Below are positions 9,798 through 17,095 of a stretch of DNA of 39,422 nucleotides, piece after piece. The stretch covers positions 1 through 39,422 of IMG/VR virus record IMGVR_UViG_3300030390_001549. One strand, written 5' to 3'. Position 1 is the stretch's first letter. The number at the start of each line of letters is the position of its first letter. This DNA is from a virus. The notes beneath the pieces were generated by a model. That model saw only the letters and a list, made by a program, of their open reading frames with translations. It was not told where the DNA came from and searched no databases. Both the position numbers and the translations under genes were made by a program.

Positions 9798-10616
9798 TTA
9801 ATAATTCATAATTAATAATTCAGTTCCTTTGTTCTGTTTCTTACCTTTTGTTGCTCCAGCTGCTTTCGTAAACTCTCTTTCAATCCAAGTGTATTTATCT
9901 TTCGGCAACCATTCAGAAAGTAAGGGGAAGTCGTAATATGACAAAGCAAATCTACCTATTAATTGTCTTAACATATCACACAACATTTCGTGGTCGTTTC
10001 TATCAAAATCATGATTAGAGTAATAGTTTTCTGTTTTCCAGTATGGAGGGTCTATATAGAAGAATGTTTTAGGAGAATCATACTTTATAAGACACTCTAA
10101 GTAATTAACATCTTCTGCTGTAGTTATTTTAGTAAGTCTCTTTAAAACATCTCCTTTTCTCAATCTATTTATTAAGGCATCATATTTACTACCATACATA
10201 CCTTTTAAGTCAATGAATTTACTTTCTAGTATCTTACTACCACTAAACACTTGAGTAGCACAATAAGCGTATTGAACAGCTAAATCAAAATCTCCTAATT
10301 CAAAATTACACCCTTGTGTAGCTATTGTATTTAAGTTGTTCTGGAACTTTTCAAATAAGTCTTTTTGTTGTGATGGATGTTTAGATAATTCAATATCTAA
10401 TTTTAAGGGGTCTTTCATACATTCAAATAAATTTGCCATAAACCTATTTTTATCATTGTAAATAACTTCTTTTAGGTTTGGTTTATCGTGTATATCTCCC
10501 TTAACATATACCCAAAAAGCTCCTCCGAACACCTCTACATAAGTTTCTATGTCGTTAGGTATATGTGAGCCAATCCATTTAGCCATTCGGCTCTTACCTC
10601 CTATATAGCTAATCAT
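9798..10616 (-). CDS. D12-class DNA adenine N6-methyltransferase
   Basis: 272 residues beginning MISYIGGKSRMAKWI. Residues 27-36 (VEVFGGAFWV) correspond to the S-adenosylmethionine-binding FxGxG motif, and residues 189-192 (DPPY) are the catalytic motif; together they mark the Dam/D12 family. It would methylate adenine in DNA; the target sequence cannot be read from the gene. No partner nuclease gene is nearby, so self-protection against host restriction is the likely role. Overlaps the preceding small membrane protein by 8 bases. Confidence 0.9.
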   Translation of the reverse strand: MISYIGGKSRMAKWIGSHIPNDIETYVEVFGGAFWVYVKGDIHDKPNLKEVIYNDKNRFMANLFECMKDPLKLDIELSKHPSQQKDLFEKFQNNLNTIATQGCNFELGDFDLAVQYAYCATQVFSGSKILESKFIDLKGMYGSKYDALINRLRKGDVLKRLTKITTAEDVNYLECLIKYDSPKTFFYIDPPYWKTENYYSNHDFDRNDHEMLCDMLRQLIGRFALSYYDFPLLSEWLPKDKYTWIEREFTKAAGATKGKKQNKGTELLIMNY

Positions 10617-10785
10617 CTATTCTATCTTTAGTCTCAACATTAAAAGATTCGTTATATATTCTAGTCTCTCTATCTTCATCCTCTTTTTTAATGTTATTAT
10701 CTATTCCTTTTTCTAGCTGGGTTACCACATACATTCCTAATATGAACCCAACTATAAATGTTATTAACGATAATGTTATTTCCAT
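10609..10785 (-). CDS. Small single-span membrane protein, 58 residues
   Basis: ATG at 10785, TAG at 10609. Residues ~3-22 (ITLSLITFIVGFILGMYVV) form one membrane span, followed by an acidic/basic tail of ~35 residues expected in the cytoplasm. It starts 3 bases after the HTH gene ends and overlaps the methylase start. Function unknown. Confidence 0.6.
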   Translation of the reverse strand: MEITLSLITFIVGFILGMYVVTQLEKGIDNNIKKEDEDRETRIYNESFNVETKDRIDD

Positions 10786-10788
10786 TTT

Positions 10789-11004
10789 TTATTCTATTAT
10801 TTTGTATTCTGAAAAATTAACTTTTTCTCCAAACCTATTAAGACTTATTTTTGTTTTTGAATTTATATTATAACCCTCTTCCTTTAAATTAAAAATAACC
10901 GCAGCTAATCTCATTATACCATAATCATTAAAAGCATCTAATGGAGTTATAGATTTGTATTGATGTAAGTGTCTTATTACCTTTTGTTTTTGATTTAATT
11001 TCAT
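10789..11004 (-). CDS. Helix-turn-helix protein (HTH_39-like), 71 residues
   Basis: The start is set at MKLNQKQKVIRHL (11004), because a promoter ends only ~26 bases upstream and a longer frame would start inside it. Residues ~5-45 (VIRHLHQYKSITPLDAFNDYG, then MRLAAVIFNLKEEGYNI) match the short winged-helix family Pfam calls HTH_39: helix, SITPLDA turn, recognition helix, wing. It is first in the methylase sub-operon and has its own promoter, so it is a good candidate for a phage transcription regulator. Confidence 0.75.
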   Translation of the reverse strand: MKLNQKQKVIRHLHQYKSITPLDAFNDYGIMRLAAVIFNLKEEGYNINSKTKISLNRFGEKVNFSEYKIIE

Positions 11005-11029
11005 TTTTGTTTTTTTAGTTAATTTAATA

Positions 11030-11061
11030 CAATATAACAAATAATTTTTTTAATAAACAAG
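11030..11061 (-). promoter_or_regulatory. Leftward promoter for the HTH/methylase genes
   Basis: On the minus strand CTTG (11058-11061), a 21-base spacer, then TATATTG (11030-11036), followed by the A-rich leader AACTAAAAAAACAAAA before ATG at 11004. Spacing equals the Bacteroidota -33/-7 arrangement and the other promoters in this window. Confidence 0.7.
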
Positions 11062-11062
11062 T

Positions 11063-12757
11063 TTATAACATACTTTTTTGTATTTCCTCCATGTAACTTT
11101 TATCATCAAGATGTTCTCCAAGCTCAGAATATCTACCATTTTGTAAATTATATTTGAATTGGCATTCACCTAATTCTCCAATGTGCCTAAACTTTATTTT
11201 TTGAACATAAACACTTGTGCTTTTACTCTTAAAATCTCTATAAACAGTCATTCCATTATCTACTTGATTATAAAAATTAGCAGAACCAGCAACATCATAT
11301 AGTGTAGGAACTTCATATAATCCATCATCTCTTTTATTCATTTTCCTAGGGTGAGCTACTAAAAATATATGTATATCATATTTTTGTTTAAATATAGTTA
11401 GTTTGGTTAAAAATTCATTTATATAATTTGTTTCGCTACCACTACCAATATTTGACTGTATCTTATTATAAGGGTCAATAATCAAGGCATTTATACCATG
11501 TCTTTTTATTAAAGCTTTTGCTGATTCTAATATAGCGTCAATAGTAAAAACATCTCCATCTGGTCTTATCCAATGATAATGATTAGATATAAAATTCTTA
11601 GCATATTGTAATTCTGTTTTAGTCATTCTTTGGTATTGCGTAATCTTTCTAAAAGATTTACCAGTAAATTTTTCAGCTAATACAGAAAAGTGTAATTCTA
11701 AAGGAAAGTGCTCAGGACTAAAAACTCCAAACTTCCATCCATGTTGAGCTGATAATCTCATACAAACATGCTCAAGAAAATTTGATTTACCATGAGTAGG
11801 AACTCCAGTAATAACAGTTAATTGAGAACTTGCAAAACTAAAAAGATTATCAAAAGCAGGATGACCTATAGTAACTCCTCTTTGTAATCCTGTTTCATAT
11901 AATTTATCTATATCAACATCAAAAGAATCAACTCCTAAAACTCCTTCAAGCGGATATATTTTAGATGTGTCTATACAGTTATTAATACCCTTAGCTTTAT
12001 ATTTAACTAGAACATCATTAATATCTTTACAATCATCTGGATAAGAAACTCTATAACAAATATCTCTACCTATTCTTCTTGAAATCTCTTCTTCTAATTT
12101 TTTTCCAGGCTTATCATTATCTACAGCTATGTAAACTTTCTCTAAATTATCAGGAAAGTCTTTTAGGTATTCCATTTTAAGATTACTTGCTCCATTAGGA
12201 ACTGAAACACAATTTTTATATCCAGCTTCATAAAAGGCTAGTTTATCCATTTCTCCCTCTACAATTATAGCCCACTTACTTCCCACTAAATCATCTAATC
12301 CATACATGATTTTCTCAGCGTCTTTTACTAACTTAAAGTTTTTAGCTCCATCCCTATATTTTATATTTACTAATTGACTATCTCTAAAGTAATTAAATTG
12401 TATTGTGTTTGTTTCTTTTGAAACTTGTGGCATATATTCTTTTCCTTCTGATATTCTATTAACTAATAAAGTTTTTTCAGATATGCCTCTATTAGAAAAC
12501 CAATCTAATAATTGTTTAGAATATTTACTTTTATTATTTTTTAATTTCGGTCTTATATAAACTTTTTCCATATAATCGTTTTCTTTTTTAAGATAACCCT
12601 TCCATCCACAATTATGACAATTCCAAATTCCCTCATCAATATTAACAGACAAACAAGCTTCTGTTTTCTTTCTTCTTTCATGAGAACATTTTGGGCATGT
12701 TGTTTTAACTTGTCCTGAGCTCTTTTTAATTTTTATGCCATAATCGTAAAAATTCAT
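11063..12757 (-). CDS. Bifunctional DNA primase-helicase (T7 gp4-like)
   Basis: 564 residues with three parts in order. (a) Zinc ribbon with Cys21, Cys24, Cys47 and Cys50. (b) Toprim primase core with VEGEMD at 166-171 (catalytic Glu167) and DND at 213-215. (c) DnaB/RecA-type helicase with Walker A GVPTHGKSN at 318-326 and Walker B ALIIDPY at 424-430. It would unwind the fork 5'-3' and lay primers. No phage DNA polymerase was found, so it probably works with the host replicase. Abuts the replication-initiator gene (TAATG-type junction). Confidence 0.93.
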   Translation of the reverse strand: MNFYDYGIKIKKSSGQVKTTCPKCSHERRKKTEACLSVNIDEGIWNCHNCGWKGYLKKENDYMEKVYIRPKLKNNKSKYSKQLLDWFSNRGISEKTLLVNRISEGKEYMPQVSKETNTIQFNYFRDSQLVNIKYRDGAKNFKLVKDAEKIMYGLDDLVGSKWAIIVEGEMDKLAFYEAGYKNCVSVPNGASNLKMEYLKDFPDNLEKVYIAVDNDKPGKKLEEEISRRIGRDICYRVSYPDDCKDINDVLVKYKAKGINNCIDTSKIYPLEGVLGVDSFDVDIDKLYETGLQRGVTIGHPAFDNLFSFASSQLTVITGVPTHGKSNFLEHVCMRLSAQHGWKFGVFSPEHFPLELHFSVLAEKFTGKSFRKITQYQRMTKTELQYAKNFISNHYHWIRPDGDVFTIDAILESAKALIKRHGINALIIDPYNKIQSNIGSGSETNYINEFLTKLTIFKQKYDIHIFLVAHPRKMNKRDDGLYEVPTLYDVAGSANFYNQVDNGMTVYRDFKSKSTSVYVQKIKFRHIGELGECQFKYNLQNGRYSELGEHLDDKSYMEEIQKSML

Positions 12758-13398
12758 TAAAATACCATGTTGTCAAATCCTTCTCCAGTAAAACCTCTAT
12801 TAGATTTATTTTCATATTCATCATCCCAACATCCTTGATTTAACCAAGTTAAAGGGTTTTTTCTATATATTGTATCAGTAGAGTGTAAAATATATTTCTT
12901 TGCAGATTCTACGCATTTAATACAAGTCTCCTCATCTAATTTCATGAATTTTGTCTTACAAGCTTTCAATCCTATCTTCTTTCCGTATATATCCCAAAAT
13001 TGATTAAAAAGCTTTTCTTTATTATTATTATTAATAATTTTATTATTATATGTAGCGTTTTTGCTTATAGGGTCTAAGCGTTTTTGCTTAGGGGGGTTAA
13101 TGTTTTTGCTTATACCCTTATTAACAATTTTTATTATTCTATTTTCAATAACATTATTTTCGTTCTTAATTATCTGCACTTTAATAAACCCAAACTTAGA
13201 TAAATTACTTATACATTTACTTATAGTTTTTCCATGTCTATCAAAAAGACTTCCAAAATAATTATTAGTTGCCCAACAATAACCCTTATGATTACATAAA
13301 CAAGTTATCTCTGCGTATAACAATCTTTCCATAGGAGATAGTTCTTTACAGTATCTAACCTCAGCTGGTAATATTGCATAGTAATTAGGTTTTTCCAT
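12757..13398 (-). CDS. Replication initiator-like protein with N-terminal winged helix
   Basis: 213 residues. The first ~75 (YYAILPAEVRYCKELSPMER, then YAEITCLCNHKGYCWATNNY, then KTISKCISNLSKFGFI) follow the HTH_36 fold of phage and plasmid initiators. An Asn/Lys-rich linker (~100-128) leads to a C-terminal domain (FWDIYGKKIGLKACKTKF, ending NPLTWLNQGCWDDE) like that of phage primosome/initiator proteins. Its stop meets the primase-helicase start, suggesting joint synthesis and that it loads that helicase. A terminator-like hairpin lies just upstream. Confidence 0.75.
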   Translation of the reverse strand: MEKPNYYAILPAEVRYCKELSPMERLLYAEITCLCNHKGYCWATNNYFGSLFDRHGKTISKCISNLSKFGFIKVQIIKNENNVIENRIIKIVNKGISKNINPPKQKRLDPISKNATYNNKIINNNNKEKLFNQFWDIYGKKIGLKACKTKFMKLDEETCIKCVESAKKYILHSTDTIYRKNPLTWLNQGCWDDEYENKSNRGFTGEGFDNMVF

Positions 13399-13408
13399 AT
13401 TAGTTGTT

Positions 13409-13487
13409 AAAAAAAAAGGAGGGAGTTAGAAATTTAAAGAAAAAAATATATAACGCTTATTATTTATTTTTAGTTAAACCCCCTCCT
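13409..13487 (-). terminator. Long-loop hairpin with T9 tract (terminator or attenuator)
   Basis: On the minus strand AGGAGGGGGTT (13477-13487) pairs with AACTCCCTCCT (13417-13427): 11 base pairs with one G-U, closing a 49-base loop, then nine T (13409-13417; the last overlaps the stem). It lies between the SSB-like gene and the initiator gene, so it could reduce transcription into the initiator and primase genes. The very long loop makes it weaker than a normal intrinsic terminator. Confidence 0.55.
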
Positions 13488-13497
13488 AGTTTATTTA

Positions 13498-13773
13498 TTA
13501 AAATGGTAAATCATCTTTCTTTTCAAGTGGTTTAGTTGCTCCCCCACCTGTTTTAGTTGGTTTCCATGTATCAAGATAAGCATAATGAGTTATACCAGTA
13601 TCAGAAGCTTCCTTTCTTTTTGCAACGATTAGGTTTACCCATCCGTTTTCAGTAAGGTCTTTTAATTGATTAATAAAGTCATCAGTTTTAATATTTAACT
13701 TTAGTTGTGTTCCTCCATTATCAAAGACTTTCTCCTTAATAATCATTCCATTTACATACTTTTTTTCTTCCAT
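13498..13773 (-). CDS. Putative single-stranded DNA-binding protein
   Basis: 91 residues ending KKDDLPF: the acidic DDLPF tail is the protein-recruiting tip of bacterial SSBs (usually DDDIPF). Before it come ~65 residues of beta-type sequence and a Gly/Thr/Lys linker. At 91 residues it is shorter than the usual SSB, so the OB fold would be compact. Its position between replication genes fits. The tail is seen directly; the fold is inferred. Confidence 0.7.
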   Translation of the reverse strand: MEEKKYVNGMIIKEKVFDNGGTQLKLNIKTDDFINQLKDLTENGWVNLIVAKRKEASDTGITHYAYLDTWKPTKTGGGATKPLEKKDDLPF

Positions 13774-13789
13774 TTGTTTTTGTTTTTAA

Positions 13790-14191
13790 TTAATATTTGA
13801 GTAGTTTGTATTTTAAATCTTTTAAAGTCTTTTCCATGCTATCTATTTGCGTTTTAACTATTTGTAACTGCATGTTAGTCATAACATTTTGTGTTTTCAT
13901 TATATTTGTGCATTTATCAAACATTCTTTTATAATTAGGCCAACATTTATAATTACCCTCCCAAGACTTTCCGTAATATACAACTGAAGAATGGTTTCTA
14001 TTAATAATCTGCCCAATTCTTTTAAATCTAATATTATATTCTTGTCTTAATAATACCCCTAAAATATTTCTAGCTATAGCTATTTCTTCTTTTCTATTAT
14101 TTGAACGCAATGTTTCATAACTATATCCACTAGCTTTTTCTACTACCCTCAAGATAGTTTCCTCATCGCTATTTAAAGTAATTTCTTTCAT
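13790..14191 (-). CDS. Stand-alone DnaA domain IV protein
   Basis: 133 residues. Residues ~15-80 match the DNA-binding domain IV of DnaA: the KEEIAIARNILGVLLRQ helix, FKRIGQIINRNHSSVVYYG in place of the DnaA signature IGRxFGGRDHTTVxHA, with His66 at the signature position. There is no ATPase domain. The last ~45 residues form a likely coiled coil. It probably binds DnaA-box-like sites in phage or host DNA, to direct initiation or to compete with host DnaA. Overlaps the next upstream gene by 23 bases. Confidence 0.8.
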   Translation of the reverse strand: MKEITLNSDEETILRVVEKASGYSYETLRSNNRKEEIAIARNILGVLLRQEYNIRFKRIGQIINRNHSSVVYYGKSWEGNYKCWPNYKRMFDKCTNIMKTQNVMTNMQLQIVKTQIDSMEKTLKDLKYKLLKY

Positions 14192-14714
14192 CTGTTAATT
14201 TGTTTGAATTAGTATATATATCTTTTAATTGTTTTAAATTGATTTTATTTTCTAAATAAAATAAGTATTTAATAAATCTTTCTTTATTGTTAATAATATC
14301 TAAATACATTTCATCTTCATTGTCTAAACATTCAGTTATTTTTAAATTACATTTTTTAAAACAAAATTCTAAATTTTTTGTAATTAAAGTGGTTCTTCCT
14401 AACCTTTCACCTAAAAATCCTAAAGCATCCCATTTGTTATCTCTATAATACATGACTGGATATTCTGCCCAAAAAACTTCTGGGATAGCTGATAAAAATA
14501 AAATATAATTTTTAATTGGTATGTAATCTAAATTTTTTATTAAATCATTTTTAAAGAAAACATTTGTCATAACTTTTAAAGTTGATGTTACCTCTCTAAA
14601 ATTATAATATTTATTTAAAGATACCTTTTCTAAACATTTTATTATATTGTTTTCTTGGGTCTTTTGGATTATTATTTTCTCTGAGGTCTCGTATAATCTT
14701 CTCCGCTTCTTCAT
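14169..14714 (-). CDS. Hypothetical protein, up to 181 residues
   Basis: The ATG at 14714 gives a 104-base overlap with the upstream gene, unusually long; the only other in-frame ATG (14570) would remove KCLEKVSLNKYYNFREVTST, a stretch that looks like conserved protein. The true start may be a non-ATG codon between them. The body is Lys/Leu/Asn-rich with IPIKNYILFLSAIPEVFWAE and LGFLGERLG. No family assigned; placed in the replication operon. Confidence 0.6.
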   Translation of the reverse strand: MKKRRRLYETSEKIIIQKTQENNIIKCLEKVSLNKYYNFREVTSTLKVMTNVFFKNDLIKNLDYIPIKNYILFLSAIPEVFWAEYPVMYYRDNKWDALGFLGERLGRTTLITKNLEFCFKKCNLKITECLDNEDEMYLDIINNKERFIKYLFYLENKINLKQLKDIYTNSNKLTDERNYFK

Positions 14715-14877
14715 AGGTTAATTTTTCAATATCTAAATTTACATAATTTATATTAGCAGATGAGGTTATTAAAAGAGACTCTATTGAACTTATTTGAATA
14801 AGAGTGCATGGTTCATCTTCTAATATCTCATCAATCCAATCTTTACTTTTTGAAGTCATCACTTTCATCTTCTCCAA
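14611..14877 (-). CDS. Hypothetical protein, 88 residues
   Basis: The C-terminal part (LTYEEAEKIIRDLRENNNPK) resembles a short helical motif at the end of many small Bacteroidota phage proteins (E-x-A-x-x-I-I-x-x-L followed by NPxD). Overlaps the upstream gene by 35 bases and the downstream frame by up to 104. Start may be Met1, Met4 or Met7. Confidence 0.6.
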   Translation of the reverse strand: MEKMKVMTSKSKDWIDEILEDEPCTLIQISSIESLLITSSANINYVNLDIEKLTYEEAEKIIRDLRENNNPKDPRKQYNKMFRKGIFK

Positions 14878-15226
14878 AGAAACCTAATTCATAGAACCCA
14901 GCTAGTTTTAACACAATTCTACTCATAGCTCTTTTTTCAGCCATAGCTACAGGATAAGCGTTTCTATTGTTTTTAGGACTAGCCTCTCCGAATGTTTCCA
15001 TTTTATTATCTCCCATTGTTCCGAACGCTTTTATTAAACAATGAGAATGGTCATCAGATAAATTTACTATAGAATATTGAATCTCTATTTTACTAGCCGC
15101 TTGTATCTTATCAATACCAGCTCTTGTAATAATTGTGTAATGTTGATGTTTAAAAACATCCTCTTGTACTAAATTATTTGCTGTAAATAATCTCCTAAGA
15201 GTTTCTTTTCTTGTTTCTTGTTCCAT
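14843..15226 (-). CDS. Unknown protein, possible single-strand annealing/recombination protein
   Basis: 127 residues. Beta-rich middle (AASKIEIQYSIVNLSDDHSH and following), a polar loop, then a helix AYPVAMAEKRAMSRIVLKLA and an acidic end FFGEDESDDF. A sheet followed by an Ala/Lys/Arg helix that selects KRA/R residues is reminiscent of Rad52-superfamily annealing proteins (ERF, DUF1071), and the operon also encodes RusA and an SSB-like protein. The similarity is weak and by eye only; treat as unknown. Confidence 0.55.
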   Translation of the reverse strand: MEQETRKETLRRLFTANNLVQEDVFKHQHYTIITRAGIDKIQAASKIEIQYSIVNLSDDHSHCLIKAFGTMGDNKMETFGEASPKNNRNAYPVAMAEKRAMSRIVLKLAGFYELGFFGEDESDDFKK

Positions 15227-15374
15227 TTTTTTTATTTGTTTTAGTTAATAATTCTTTTAAGTCTTTTGTTTCAGTTCTCATATCTTGAGCTAAATAATGT
15301 AACTCTTTGTAATATGTTTCGTAAAACTCTTGCTCTTGTTGGTGTTGAGCAAACACTTCCTTCATTTTTCCCAT
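15195..15374 (-). CDS. Small helical protein, 59 residues
   Basis: ATG at 15374 (or 15365), TAG at 15195. MGKMKEVFAQHQQEQEFYET followed by a Lys/Leu-rich helix: a likely coiled coil. Overlaps the next gene by 32 bases; preceded by the TAACTAAAAACTAAAAA leader. Function unknown. Confidence 0.55.
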   Translation of the reverse strand: MGKMKEVFAQHQQEQEFYETYYKELHYLAQDMRTETKDLKELLTKTNKKNGTRNKKRNS

Positions 15375-15377
15375 TTT

Positions 15378-15575
15378 TTAGTTTTTAGTTAATAATTTAT
15401 TGTATTTATCTATCACTTCTTTAAATCTTTCAAATCCTTTATAAACTCCAGTAATTCTAATATAAAATATTTTAAAATATCTTTTATATATGGCAGACTT
15501 TTCTCCATCACTTAATATAGTGTATCTTTCTATAGGTAGATTATTTGAAGCCCATTGTATTGTAATTATTTTCAT
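15378..15575 (-). CDS. Hypothetical protein, 65 residues
   Basis: Basic, aromatic-rich (KRYFKIFYIRITGVYKGFER). Starts one base after the stop of the preceding gene and ends three bases before the next small gene. It ends KLLTKN, over the TAACTAAAAAC-type leader of the next gene. No domain recognised. Confidence 0.55.
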   Translation of the reverse strand: MKIITIQWASNNLPIERYTILSDGEKSAIYKRYFKIFYIRITGVYKGFERFKEVIDKYNKLLTKN

Positions 15576-15576
15576 A

Positions 15577-15918
15577 TTAAAATACTACAGTTAAGGTTTT
15601 TGTTTGAAAATCCACTTGTAAATCATCAGGATTAATTTCATCTCCCCACTCTAAATTTACTTCTGTGCTTAATACCCACTCATCATCATCAGAATTTATT
15701 TCTATTTTCTGCATTTCATCTTTTATTTCTCCCCAATGATTAACATAAACATATCCAGATACCTTAGTAGCATAAACTGATATATCTTTAACTCCCCAAC
15801 TTCTCATTTCTGTGTCAAATTTCCATTCTATTTCAAATGTTCCCTCTGTATCAATGTTGTGTTTTGATTTAATAAAAATTGAAACTCTGTTGCCTGAAAC
15901 TTTTGATGTAAAATCCAT
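15577..15918 (-). CDS. First gene of the leftward operon, hypothetical, 113 residues
   Basis: A longer frame starting at 16044 is open, but a promoter at 15950-15981 lies inside it, so the start is taken as ATG 15918 (MDFTSKVSGNRVSIFIKSKH), preceded by AAAACTAAAACAAAACTAAAT. The protein is beta-rich and acidic (EINSDDDEWVLSTEVNLEWG). As the first gene it would be made early and in quantity. Function unknown. Confidence 0.65.
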   Translation of the reverse strand: MDFTSKVSGNRVSIFIKSKHNIDTEGTFEIEWKFDTEMRSWGVKDISVYATKVSGYVYVNHWGEIKDEMQKIEINSDDDEWVLSTEVNLEWGDEINPDDLQVDFQTKTLTVVF

Positions 15919-15949
15919 ATTTAGTTTTGTTTTAGTTTTTAATATACTA

Positions 15950-15981
15950 CAATATAAAGAATAATAATTGTAACTGCCAAA
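15950..15981 (-). promoter_or_regulatory. Main leftward early promoter, TTTGGCAG class
   Basis: On the minus strand TTTG (15978-15981, within TTTGGCAG), 21 bases, TATATTG (15950-15956). The identical TTTGGCAG box and spacer length occur at 26580, 27053 and 28364 on the plus strand, so the replication operon and the accessory block share a promoter class. It is divergent from the head-gene promoter at 16029-16072. Confidence 0.8.
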
Positions 15982-16028
15982 TGATATTGAAAGAAAATTC
16001 TTTTTATTTCCATTATTAACTATTTTTA

Positions 16029-16072
16029 TTCCAATAATTTCCAAACTATTAATTTTTTAATGCATTATATTG
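16029..16072 (+). promoter_or_regulatory. Late head-gene promoter with tandem TTCCA boxes
   Basis: TTCCA at 16029-16033 and 16039-16043 (period 10), 22 bases, then TATATTG at 16066-16072. There is no TTTG at the -33 position. The start codon is only 4 bases past the -7 element. At 32315 and 35339 the boxes are 12 bases from TATATTG; here the distance is exactly one helical turn more. Confidence 0.7.
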
Positions 16073-16076
16073 TATT

Positions 16077-17075
16077 ATGAATTGGTATAATATTAAAAAT
16101 GTTGCCGAAAGTAATACTACTGAGGTAATGATATATGATGAAATTGGTTTGTATGGGGTAAACGCCAAGTCTTTTGTAGAAGAGATAAAAGAAATTCCTA
16201 AATCTAAGTCCGTTCTTTTAAGGATAAATTCGCCAGGTGGTTCTGTTATAGATGGTTTGGCTATCTATGATGCTGTAAACAGATTACCACAAAAGGTAAC
16301 TTCTCGTATAGAGGGAATCGCTGCGTCTATGGCTAGTGTTATTGCACTTGCTGCTGATGAAGTGGTTATGAGTGAAAACTCACTCTATATGATACATAAT
16401 GTATGGGGAGGAGAAGTTGGAGATTCGGATGATTTACGCAAAGCTGCTGACCTCATGGATAAAATGAGTGATAGGCTTGTTAATATATATGTATCAAAGA
16501 CAGGAAAATCAGAAGAACAAGTCCGTTCATGGATGGATGAGGAAACTTGGTTTGATAGTTTTGAAGCATTTGAGTCTGGTTTTGTAAATAGTATAGAAGA
16601 ACCAATTAGAATGGCTGCTAAATTTGATATAGACAAGTACGATTATAAGAATAAGTTTCTTGTAAATAAATTATTTAATAACAATAAAAAAGAAAATCAA
16701 ATGGAAAAAGAATTTGAAAATTTAAAATCTTATATTTCTGAACTTTTTAATAAAAAGGCAGATGTAAAAGAGGTTAAAATTCTTGACAACGAAGAAGTGG
16801 TTGAAAAAATGAAGTCTTTAGAAGGTTCTATTGAAGAGTCTAATAAAGCTGTATTAGAATTAACTGGTTCTATTGTTGAAAAGGATGGATACATCGCAAC
16901 TTTAACTGAAGAGCTTGAAAGCTACAAAACTAAGGAAGCGAAAATGGAGGGAACTCCAAGTGATGTTGTTCCAGCAAAAGACCCTAACCCTACTCCAGAA
17001 AATAAAGAGGAGTCTGTATGGGATGTTTATGCTAACTCTATCGCTGATGATAAAAAAGTTTACTTTAAAAATTAA
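16077..17075 (+). CDS. ClpP-type head maturation protease with C-terminal scaffold region
   Basis: 332 residues. Residues ~15-175 are a ClpP/S14 fold: NSPGGSVIDG (51-60), nucleophile Ser84 in GIAASMAS, His107 in LYMIHNVWG, Asp154 in SWMDEETWF. After a Lys/Asn linker (~190-208) comes a ~124-residue acidic coiled coil ending in a polar tail. The enzyme would trim capsid and scaffold proteins in the prohead. An ATG at codon 209 with an A-rich leader may yield the scaffold alone. The start codon sits at the expected transcription start of the promoter at 16029-16072. Confidence 0.9.
   Translation: MNWYNIKNVAESNTTEVMIYDEIGLYGVNAKSFVEEIKEIPKSKSVLLRINSPGGSVIDGLAIYDAVNRLPQKVTSRIEGIAASMASVIALAADEVVMSENSLYMIHNVWGGEVGDSDDLRKAADLMDKMSDRLVNIYVSKTGKSEEQVRSWMDEETWFDSFEAFESGFVNSIEEPIRMAAKFDIDKYDYKNKFLVNKLFNNNKKENQMEKEFENLKSYISELFNKKADVKEVKILDNEEVVEKMKSLEGSIEESNKAVLELTGSIVEKDGYIATLTEELESYKTKEAKMEGTPSDVVPAKDPNPTPENKEESVWDVYANSIADDKKVYFKN
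16701..17075 (+). CDS. Possible internal scaffold protein, 124 residues (same frame as the protease)
   Basis: In-frame ATG at 16701 preceded by AATAACAATAAAAAAGAAAA, which resembles the leaders of independent genes here. The product (MEKEFENLKSYISELFNKKA onward) is a coiled-coil acidic protein as expected for a capsid scaffold; the nested arrangement parallels lambda C/Nu3. Inferred from the leader and domain boundary only. Confidence 0.4.
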   Translation: MEKEFENLKSYISELFNKKADVKEVKILDNEEVVEKMKSLEGSIEESNKAVLELTGSIVEKDGYIATLTEELESYKTKEAKMEGTPSDVVPAKDPNPTPENKEESVWDVYANSIADDKKVYFKN

Positions 17076-17095
17076 TAAATTAAAAATAATAAAAA

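Noticed and set aside
10691-10873. 60-codon plus-strand frame
   Set aside because: Antisense to the small membrane protein and HTH genes, which have leader, promoter and coupling support.
13061-13261. 66-codon plus-strand frame, hydrophobic
   Set aside because: Antisense to the initiator gene; the hydrophobic look is what Asn/Lys-rich sense codons give on the other strand.
15919-16044. Upstream extension of the 113-residue gene to 155 residues
   Set aside because: The extension contains the -33 and -7 boxes of the leftward promoter, so it cannot be part of that message.
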